Shown here: piece by piece, positions 1 through 5,342 of the stretch
How positions within the stretch are numbered: the stretch's first letter is position 1
How the letters are laid out: each line of letters opens with the position of its first letter
DNA from: Flavobacteriales bacterium UBA5869
GTDB lineage: Bacteria; Bacteroidota; Bacteroidia; Flavobacteriales_D; Crocinitomicaceae
Direction: 5' to 3'
Length of the DNA stretch: 5,342 nucleotides
Assembly (NCBI GenBank): GCA_002432565.1
Contig: DJFP01000190.1
Coordinates: forward strand, 1 to 5,342
Notes under the pieces: generated by a model
The model's database searches: none
What the model was told of the DNA's origin: nothing
The model's input: only the letters and a program-made list of their open reading frames with translations
Position numbers and translations under genes: made by a program

Positions 1-1
1 A

Positions 2-3000
2 TTTGAAGTATTTACATCGGATGACACTCCCGGACTGGCTAGTTCTTATATACACTGTGGTCTGAAAGATCAAAAAGGACTATTGTGGTTTGGGACGGCA
101 GATGGTATTTCCGTTTACGACCCCAAAAAAGAAACCTTCCGGTCACTCCTTGCATCAGATGATAATAACCTTTCCATTGAAAGTATTTCGGAAGAACATA
201 ACGGAAATATTTGGGTGGGATCTTCTACGCACGGATTAGCGAAATATGATCAAAAAACCAAAAAAGTCTCGTTTCTGACGGGAGCTATTCCTTCCAAACG
301 CATCCATTACATCAAATTCGTTTCAAAAGACCAGCTGATTGTTTCCTTTGAAGATGTGGGAGTATATGTTTACAACCTGAAAACAAAAGCATGGAAACAA
401 CTCACACCTACGAATAACAGAAAAACATGGCTGGTTTCAGATGCGGAACCCTTTACGGAAAACAGTCTTATTTTTTCCAGCAACGAAGGACTTTGGCTGT
501 TCGACACCCAAAACCACAAATTAATCCCGTTCTTAAAGTTCATCGGGAAAGATTATGGCATAGAAGAGTTCTCGGATGTGTATGTGAAATCGATCAATGA
601 GTTTTATATCGCTACGGTAAACAACGGATTGATCAGTGTCAGTAATTCAAGAGATGGTTATCGGGTTACCGTCAGTAAAAAAGACATTTTCCAGAAGAAT
701 GCCATCCTCTTTAATGAGCTGAATGAATTGTTTTGTGATGAAAACGGAACAATATGGATCGGGACATTGAGAGGACTGAGCGGATTTAATCCGAAAAACG
801 ATTCCTTCTTTGGTGTGGGTCCGGCAGCCAACCTGAACCTTGGATTGCCTTCCGAAAGTGTTTGGGGTTTCGCAGAATCTTCCGATTACTCGAAAGTATA
901 CATAGCAACAGATTTCGCCATTTCAGAATTGGACCGTAAGACGGGGAAATTCAAACATTACTACATTTCAAAGTCCGGTGATTTTAATGAGAACAGCATT
1001 GTTTCCATTCATCACATAACGGATAAGCACTTTTTGGTAGGGGCGAATGACGGATTGTATGATTTAAAGATCCAAAATGGAAAAGGAACCTTTAAAAAAA
1101 TCAATTACAAAGGAATTTCCAATCCATCCGGTTTCCAGCGAATTTACCAGATTACACCTTACAAAGAGTCACACTATTTCCTGGCTACAAAAGGCGGAGT
1201 TCTGCTTTACGATATCAAAACCGGTGAATTTCAACCCTTTGTTTACGATCCGAAAAAACCCAAAACAACCATCGGCGCCGGAATTTGCCGGGTGGCATAT
1301 AAAGGACTGAATGACACTTACTATTTTGCTACTGGAGTAGGGGGAATCAACGTGCTTACCCTGGATAAAAACGGAAAAGAGCGGATTGTTCCTTACCCGA
1401 TGAATAAATCCATTCTGAAAGCCAGTCGGGATGTTATCTCCAGCATTTACCAGGAAAACGAAACAACCTTATGGCTTGGTTCTTCCGGATCAGGATTACT
1501 GAAGCTCAACCTGAAGAGCGGTGAAGTAAAGGCTTATACACGCAAACAGGGACTTCCGAATAATTTTGTTTACGGGATCCTTCCGGACAGCCGCGGTAAT
1601 CTGTGGTTAAGTACCAATAAGGGATTGTGCAAATTCAATAAGGCTGAGGAAAGCTGCACCAATTATTCCGAAGTGAACGGATTAATGAGCAATGAGTTCA
1701 ATACCGGCGCGTACCTGCTTTCCGGAAACGGAGATATGTATTTCGGAGGAATTGAAGGATACAATTTTTTCGATCCGGAAAATTTGCAGGAGCTTAAGGA
1801 CAAAGTATATGTCAACTTCTTGAAGTTCCGGTTCGATGATCGCTGGTTAAAGCCCGGCGATAAAGGAGCGCCGTTTAAAGAATCATTTTCGTTTCAGTCG
1901 AATATCAAATTGGGGTACGATGAGCGCAGTTTCACGATCCGTTTTTTACCAACGGATTTGATTAACCGGGACCTGCTTCAATTCAAGTATGAATTGGAAG
2001 GTCTGGACGAAGGTTCCGTATTCCTGGGTTCTTCCAGTGAAATTCACTTTACTTCACTGACTCCGGGTTCTTATGTCCTGAAGATTTATGTGAAGCGTAT
2101 CGATGGTAATTGGGTGCAGGCTTCTTCACAGATGAATATCGAGATCGCAGCTCCTTTCTGGTGGAAATGGTGGTTTTGGGTAATTGTTTTGATCGTTTTG
2201 ACCCTGATCATTATTGTTTTCATCCGCTCACGAATTGATTTGGCAAGAAGAGACCAGGTGCGTTTGGAGATGAAGATCGTAGAAAGAACCAAAGAGATCC
2301 GGGCTCAGAACATGAAGATCGAATCTCAGAAGAGAGTCATTGAAGAAGAAAAAACGAAAGTAGAAGAACAGAAACGTTTGCTTCAGATCGAAAAAGATAA
2401 AACAGAAACCCTGCTTCGTAACATCATCCCGGAATCTACAGCAGAGGAACTTAAAACAAAAGGCCGCGCTTCGGCACGTGCTTATAAAACAGTTTCTGTA
2501 CTATTTACGGATTTTGTCGGCTTCACGAAAATTGCTGAAGGGTTGAAACCAACGGACCTGGTAAATAAACTGGATGTATATTTCCGGAAGTTCGATGAAA
2601 TTATCGTAAAGAATAACCTGGAGAAAATCAAGACTATCGGTGATGCTTACATGTGTGCCGGTGGTGTTCCTGTGCGTAACAATACCAACCCGATAGATGC
2701 GGTATTAGCTGCGCTGCAGATCCAGGATTACATGAATACGCTGCGGGAGGAAGCATTGAAGAACGGTGAAGAATACTGGGAATTGCGCTTAGGGATCAAT
2801 ACCGGGGAAGTGACCGCCGGAGTTATCGGTTCGGAGCGACTGGCCTATGATATTTGGGGAGCGACTGTAAACCAGGCACAGCGGATGGAAATGATGGGTG
2901 AACCCGGAAGAGTAACGATTTCCGGATCTACCTTTAAGCTCATTGAACCGTACTTCGAATGTACTTACCGCGGAAAGGTAAAAACGAAGAGTAAAGGATT

Positions 3001-3709
3001 GATAGAAATGTTTACGGTAGAACGCATCAAACCCGAACTTTCAATCAACGGCGAAGGATTGTACCCGAATGACCGTTTCCAGCAGATCGTCAACCTGCAT
3101 TTATACAGCAGCATCAATTATTACAAAGCGGAACGACACATTATTAAAGTCTTGGAGAAAGGCTTGTCACCGATGCTGCATTACCACAGTATTGAACACA
3201 CCAAAGATGTTGTTCGTGCCGTTGAACGTTATGCCTTGCTGGAAGGCGTTACCGATGAAGGGTTATTCCTGTTGAAATCAGCAGCAACATACCATGACGC
3301 CGGATTCGTGGAAAGCTATGAAAAAAACGAACCGATAGGAGCGAGAATGGCGGAAGAGATCCTTCCGAAATACGGTTACTCGGACCAGCACATTGCCCAG
3401 ATCAAAGAACTGATTTTCGTGACACAGATCCCTCATCAGCCGAAAAACAAACTGGAACAGATTATCTGTGATGCTGATTTGGATTACCTGGGAAGGGATG
3501 ATTTCCATGAAATCTCCGACCGCCTCAGAAGAGAGCTGCGTGAGCACGGGAAAATCCAGGGCGACAGGCAATGGGACCTGATGCAGGTTGCTTTCCTGAA
3601 TATGCATAAGTATTTTACGCCTACAGCGATTGCCAGCAGACAAACCAAGAAAATGCAAAACCTCAAGGAAGTAGAAGAACGTCTGGAAAGAAACGAGTAC
3701 AAGGATTAA
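2..3709 (+). CDS. Transmembrane propeller-sensor adenylate cyclase with C-terminal HD phosphohydrolase (5' partial)
   Basis: A predicted inner-membrane receptor that makes cAMP from ATP. The frame is open to the window edge, so the start lies upstream; 1235 residues are visible (numbered from position 2). Residues 1-645 carry about 13 propeller repeats of the type LWFGTADGISVYDP and IWVGSSTHGLAKYD. With one more blade upstream this would make two seven-bladed propellers. A Y_Y_Y domain follows (about 650-718), then one Trp-flanked membrane helix (about 723-741), a charged coiled coil (about 749-806) and a cyclase-transducer segment (LLRNIIPESTAEELKTKG). The class III cyclase (about 830-1010) has metal Asp837 (FTDFVGFT) and Asp881 (IGDAYM), ATP-selecting Lys877 and Asp950 (YDIWG), and transition-state Asn957 and Arg961. 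An HD domain (about 1026-1180) has His1062/His1066 (YHSIEHT), His1098-Asp1099 (YHDAGF) and DADLDYLG at 1157-1163. Repeats and motifs are seen directly; ATP specificity follows from family knowledge; HD substrate and ligand are unknown. Confidence 0.93.
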   Translation, partial: FEVFTSDDTPGLASSYIHCGLKDQKGLLWFGTADGISVYDPKKETFRSLLASDDNNLSIESISEEHNGNIWVGSSTHGLAKYDQKTKKVSFLTGAIPSKRIHYIKFVSKDQLIVSFEDVGVYVYNLKTKAWKQLTPTNNRKTWLVSDAEPFTENSLIFSSNEGLWLFDTQNHKLIPFLKFIGKDYGIEEFSDVYVKSINEFYIATVNNGLISVSNSRDGYRVTVSKKDIFQKNAILFNELNELFCDENGTIWIGTLRGLSGFNPKNDSFFGVGPAANLNLGLPSESVWGFAESSDYSKVYIATDFAISELDRKTGKFKHYYISKSGDFNENSIVSIHHITDKHFLVGANDGLYDLKIQNGKGTFKKINYKGISNPSGFQRIYQITPYKESHYFLATKGGVLLYDIKTGEFQPFVYDPKKPKTTIGAGICRVAYKGLNDTYYFATGVGGINVLTLDKNGKERIVPYPMNKSILKASRDVISSIYQENETTLWLGSSGSGLLKLNLKSGEVKAYTRKQGLPNNFVYGILPDSRGNLWLSTNKGLCKFNKAEESCTNYSEVNGLMSNEFNTGAYLLSGNGDMYFGGIEGYNFFDPENLQELKDKVYVNFLKFRFDDRWLKPGDKGAPFKESFSFQSNIKLGYDERSFTIRFLPTDLINRDLLQFKYELEGLDEGSVFLGSSSEIHFTSLTPGSYVLKIYVKRIDGNWVQASSQMNIEIAAPFWWKWWFWVIVLIVLTLIIIVFIRSRIDLARRDQVRLEMKIVERTKEIRAQNMKIESQKRVIEEEKTKVEEQKRLLQIEKDKTETLLRNIIPESTAEELKTKGRASARAYKTVSVLFTDFVGFTKIAEGLKPTDLVNKLDVYFRKFDEIIVKNNLEKIKTIGDAYMCAGGVPVRNNTNPIDAVLAALQIQDYMNTLREEALKNGEEYWELRLGINTGEVTAGVIGSERLAYDIWGATVNQAQRMEMMGEPGRVTISGSTFKLIEPYFECTYRGKVKTKSKGLIEMFTVERIKPELSINGEGLYPNDRFQQIVNLHLYSSINYYKAERHIIKVLEKGLSPMLHYHSIEHTKDVVRAVERYALLEGVTDEGLFLLKSAATYHDAGFVESYEKNEPIGARMAEEILPKYGYSDQHIAQIKELIFVTQIPHQPKNKLEQIICDADLDYLGRDDFHEISDRLRRELREHGKIQGDRQWDLMQVAFLNMHKYFTPTAIASRQTKKMQNLKEVEERLERNEYKD

Positions 3710-3748
3710 CCAAGTCCTATTGGATTAGGAGGAATGAAAAAACAAGAC

Positions 3749-3756
3749 TATTTTTG
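3749..3756 (+). promoter_or_regulatory. Possible internal -7 box upstream of the lipoprotein gene
   Basis: TATTTTTG matches TAnnTTTG exactly and lies 14 bp before the lipoprotein ATG. The nearest TTG upstream (3720-3722) is 26 bp away, longer than the usual -33/-7 spacing, and the leader would be only about 8 nt. The lipoprotein gene may have its own promoter here, but an A/T-rich chance match is as likely. Confidence 0.25.
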
Positions 3757-3770
3757 GTAAAAATTTGACA

Positions 3771-4157
3771 ATGAGAATTGGTGTTTTTGGATTATTAGTG
3801 CTGCTTTGCAGCTGTGGAAAAGATACGGTAGAACCATCCAACAATATCGAAGGAACCTGGAATTGGGTTTCCACCATTCAGGATTCTACTTTTGCAGAAG
3901 ATACGGCGTCGTCATCAAACAGACAGGTTTTAACGATTGTGGATTATAAGAACATGGATTGGAAGCGAAATGACACCACTTACTACCAGGGAATTTACAT
4001 CTATGGAATGAAAATGTCCCAAACGCTGGGAGTGAACAAGCTGACAATGAAATTAAGCGGTATTTCCTATGGGTTTATGCTGAACCATGTGGGAGACACC
4101 CTTTGGATACAGGAAGACCGAACCGGAGGATTTACCTACCGGTTTTGTAAAGACTAG
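3771..4157 (+). CDS. Small lipocalin-like lipoprotein, hypothetical
   Basis: A 128-residue predicted lipoprotein of unknown function. The ATG at 3771 is preferred to an in-frame TTG at 3765, because it gives a compact signal peptide (MRIGVFGLLVLLCSC) ending in the lipobox LCSC, with Cys15 as the lipidated residue. The mature start CGKDT resembles the Lys-Asp/Glu signal that exports some Bacteroidota lipoproteins to the cell surface, but has only one acid, so surface location is a guess. The rest (IEGTWNWVS at 26-34, then alternating beta-type segments and GDTLWIQED at 108-116) has the look of the small lipocalin-like beta-barrel proteins common in this phylum. A second Cys lies at 126. The gene follows the cyclase by 61 bp on the same strand with no convincing terminator between them, so co-transcription is possible. 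The leader is A/T-rich with no useful Shine-Dalgarno. The fold assignment is tentative; the lipoprotein call is firm. Confidence 0.82.
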   Translation: MRIGVFGLLVLLCSCGKDTVEPSNNIEGTWNWVSTIQDSTFAEDTASSSNRQVLTIVDYKNMDWKRNDTTYYQGIYIYGMKMSQTLGVNKLTMKLSGISYGFMLNHVGDTLWIQEDRTGGFTYRFCKD

Positions 4158-4163
4158 AAAAAG

Positions 4164-4197
4164 AAAACCCGTCCTGGCTTAGCCGAAACGGGTTTTT
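4164..4197. terminator. Bidirectional intrinsic terminator between the lipoprotein and usp genes
   Basis: Perfect 9-bp arms, AAAACCCGT (4164-4172) and ACGGGTTTT (4188-4196), enclose a loop that itself contains GGC-TTA-GCC. The plus-strand transcript ends in a run of five U (4193-4197) and the minus-strand transcript in at least four U from the AAAA at 4164-4167, so it can work both ways. It starts 7 bp after the lipoprotein stop and lies about 25 bp after the usp stop, which is where a shared terminator of convergent genes should be. Confidence 0.88.
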
Positions 4198-4221
4198 AAT
4201 ATAATAACGGTAAGTAAAATC

Positions 4222-5040
4222 TTAACTGAACAAAACACTGCTTCCGTATTTCCCTGCAACCGGATTCACAATCAATGTTGGAATTTGAGCATCGTTTGTA
4301 AGAATGTATTGCTCATGGTTTGCAGTAATAACACCCAGCATGTTGTTGCGGTTCAAATTCATGATAGCGATCAAATCGGCATCCAATGATACGGCATGTT
4401 TTACCACTTCTTTATCAAATCCGCTGTTTGGGACAACTTTTGTCGTCACATCGATTCCTCTTTCGTGGAAGAAACGCACTGCAAACTGGATATTTGCTTT
4501 CACCTGGTGGCGCAGGAACTCATCCGATTCGTCAGGTGTGATTACGTGAACGCGCGATTTGAAGTAAGTAGCGATATTTGCAACATAAGCCAATTTTTGC
4601 TTCGTTTCCTTGTTTAGATCCAATGGAACCACGATATCGTCATAACCGGTTTCCCGGATAGGTTTCTCCTGTACTACAATAAATGGAACCGTTGAATGGG
4701 TGATTACTTTCAAGGCATGACTTCCGGTAATATGCTGCCACCCGGTTTGACCATGTGTACCCATAAAAATAAGTTCAGCATGGTTTTCCGAAGCAAAATC
4801 ACCGATATCGTCAAAAATATTTCCAACACGTACGTAAGCTGTAATCTTTATCTGTCCCTTGTGCTGCTCTACAACACCTTTCAATTTTTCTTCCGCTTCA
4901 CTAACAGCCTTGTCTTTTGCTACAACATGTAATAGTAAAATCTCCGCACCGGTAATCTTTGCAGTATTAATCGCATGGTTCAGAGCATTTTCCGCAACCG
5001 GTGTAAAATCGTGGGGAACAATAATGGTCTTTTTTTCCAT
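4222..5040 (-). CDS. Universal stress protein, tandem UspA domains
   Basis: A cytoplasmic 272-residue protein with two UspA domains, the usual length for Bacteroidota tandem Usp proteins. Domain 1 (about 1-128) begins KTIIVPHDFTPVAENAL with the nucleotide-site Asp11, and keeps the glycine motif of ATP-binding members: Gly94-x2-Gly97-x8-Gly106-Ser107 (GTHGQTGWQHITGS), followed by the strand VPFIVVQ. Domain 2 (about 132-260) begins DIVVPLDLNKETKQKLAY and ends IPTLIVNP, but the glycine motif region (about 226-243) is LNRNNMLGVITANHEQ, without G-x2-G or G-S. It is therefore probably a non-binding partner domain, a common asymmetry in these proteins. Family members bind ATP and affect stress survival, often without a known specific reaction. 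The start ATG is preceded by an A-rich leader with no Shine-Dalgarno. The gene converges on the lipoprotein gene, shares its terminator, and diverges from the gene at 5197. Exact role unknown. Confidence 0.95.
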   Translation of the reverse strand: MEKKTIIVPHDFTPVAENALNHAINTAKITGAEILLLHVVAKDKAVSEAEEKLKGVVEQHKGQIKITAYVRVGNIFDDIGDFASENHAELIFMGTHGQTGWQHITGSHALKVITHSTVPFIVVQEKPIRETGYDDIVVPLDLNKETKQKLAYVANIATYFKSRVHVITPDESDEFLRHQVKANIQFAVRFFHERGIDVTTKVVPNSGFDKEVVKHAVSLDADLIAIMNLNRNNMLGVITANHEQYILTNDAQIPTLIVNPVAGKYGSSVLFS

Positions 5041-5071
5041 AAGGAGTTTTTGTGGGTTTTATATAGTAGTG

Positions 5072-5079
5072 CAAATGTA
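5072..5079 (-). promoter_or_regulatory. Putative Bacteroidota -7 box for usp
   Basis: Read on the minus strand this is TACATTTG, a perfect match to the TAnnTTTG -7 element recognised by the Bacteroidota primary sigma factor. It lies 31 bp upstream of the usp ATG, which would give a leader of roughly 25 nt. No clear TTG -33 element is present at the usual spacing, so the call rests on the -7 box and its position. Confidence 0.5.
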
Positions 5080-5089
5080 ATCAAAGCAT

Positions 5090-5105
5090 TAGAAGCTTGA
5101 TTCTA
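5090..5105. repeat. Short inverted repeat upstream of the usp -7 box
   Basis: TAGAA (5090-5094) and TTCTA (5101-5105) form a 5-bp dyad around GCTTGA, 10 bp upstream of the usp -7 box, where the -33 region would be. It could be an operator half-site pair, but arms this short in A/T-rich DNA also arise by chance. Confidence 0.25.
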
Positions 5106-5164
5106 TTTCCTGGACCAATATTAAAAATAAGACGTTAATAAAACAATAAGTCGTGGTTTTTTCT

Positions 5165-5172
5165 CACTTTTG
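5165..5172 (+). promoter_or_regulatory. Possible -7 box for the gene starting at 5197
   Basis: CACTTTTG differs from TAnnTTTG at the first base only and would give a leader of about 18 nt before the ATG at 5197. No TTG is seen at the expected -33 distance. A weak call. Confidence 0.3.
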
Positions 5173-5196
5173 TAAGGATTACAAAATGAAGAAGAA

Positions 5197-5342
5197 ATGC
5201 CAATAATCGGGAAATTATTGAAAAAGACTACCGAATTTTCTGCGCGCAGAAATGCGTTGAAAGGACTTGATTTCAAAGATCAGATAAAAGTCCTCTCGAA
5301 GATCTTAAAATTTGCGCAGGAAACGAAATTTGGCTATCACTA
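5197..5342 (+). CDS. N-terminus of a possible GH3/acyl-adenylating enzyme family protein (3' partial)
   Basis: Only 48 complete codons are in the window. The product begins MPIIGKLLKKTTEF and continues with a basic helical segment (DQIKVLSKILKFAQETKFGYH). A short MPxxGxxxK start followed by a helix of the form QxxVLxxLLxxAxxTxFGxxY recalls the N-terminus of bacterial GH3-like proteins and, less closely, phenylacetate-CoA ligase-type adenylating enzymes. These activate carboxylic acids with ATP. No catalytic motif is inside the window, so the function is a guess from a short resemblance. The ATG at 5197 is chosen because it gives this typical start and is preceded by a purine-rich stretch (GAAGAAGAA). 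The gene is divergent from usp, with 156 bp between the start codons. That it is a real gene is likely; its family is uncertain. Confidence 0.6.
   Translation, partial: MPIIGKLLKKTTEFSARRNALKGLDFKDQIKVLSKILKFAQETKFGYH

Noticed and set aside
83..85. TTG as the start codon of the large receptor gene
   Set aside because: The frame is open for 27 further codons to the window edge, and those codons (FEVFTSDDTPGLASSYIHC) fit the end of a preceding propeller blade, so the TTG is internal and the real start is upstream.
3278..3702. Minus-strand open frames opposite the HD domain region
   Set aside because: They lie wholly inside the strongly supported plus-strand gene, show no recognisable domain and have no promoter or leader; they are antisense shadows.
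3716..3731. TCCTA/TAGGA hairpin after the receptor gene as a terminator
   Set aside because: The stem is only 5 bp, is A/T-rich and has no adjoining U run, so termination between the receptor and lipoprotein genes is not supported.
3727..3760. AGGAGG followed by an eight-codon frame (MKKQDYFW)
   Set aside because: The AGGAGG is only 1 bp from the ATG at 3734, too close to act as a ribosome site for it, and too far from the lipoprotein ATG at 3771; the peptide is probably chance.
3765..3767. TTG as the start codon of the lipoprotein gene
   Set aside because: ATG lies two codons downstream and gives a normal short signal peptide; the TTG adds only two residues and has no supporting ribosome site.
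4304..5080. Plus-strand open frames opposite the usp gene, including an AAGGAG at 5041-5046
   Set aside because: They are antisense to a clear tandem UspA gene and show no domain features; the AAGGAG is not followed by a plausible coding frame.

Overview
The window looks like chromosomal DNA of a Bacteroidota bacterium, most plausibly a member of Flavobacteriales. This is inferred from four things: a periplasmic double-propeller sensor of the type found in Bacteroides/flavobacterial hybrid two-component systems, a tandem UspA protein of the usual Bacteroidota form, A/T-rich leaders without Shine-Dalgarno sequences, and a perfect TAnnTTTG -7 box upstream of the usp gene. The genus cannot be fixed from the sequence alone.

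Layout: (1) positions 2-3709, plus strand, hold a very large 5'-truncated gene. Its product has an extracytoplasmic two-component-regulator-type propeller and Y_Y_Y domain, one membrane helix, a coiled coil, a class III adenylate cyclase and a C-terminal HD-type metal phosphohydrolase. (2) Positions 3771-4157, plus strand, encode a small lipocalin-like lipoprotein 61 bp downstream. (3) Positions 4164-4197 form a strong, symmetric, probably bidirectional terminator. (4) Positions 5040-4222, minus strand, encode a 272-residue tandem universal stress protein. (5) Positions 5041-5196 are a divergent promoter region. (6) Position 5197 to the window end, plus strand, is the first 48 codons of a gene whose product resembles the N-terminus of GH3/acyl-adenylating enzymes.

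The notable object is the first gene. It keeps the outside-in sensing half of a hybrid two-component system, but the histidine kinase half is replaced by a second-messenger module. That module carries a cyclase with all expected ATP-selective catalytic residues and, on the same chain, an HD hydrolase with intact metal ligands. The simplest reading is a one-protein receptor that makes a cyclic nucleotide in response to an extracellular ligand, possibly with built-in hydrolysis of that or another nucleotide. The lipoprotein may be co-transcribed with it. The usp gene and the last gene are separate transcription units. No RNA genes, mobile elements, CRISPR arrays or long repeats were seen.
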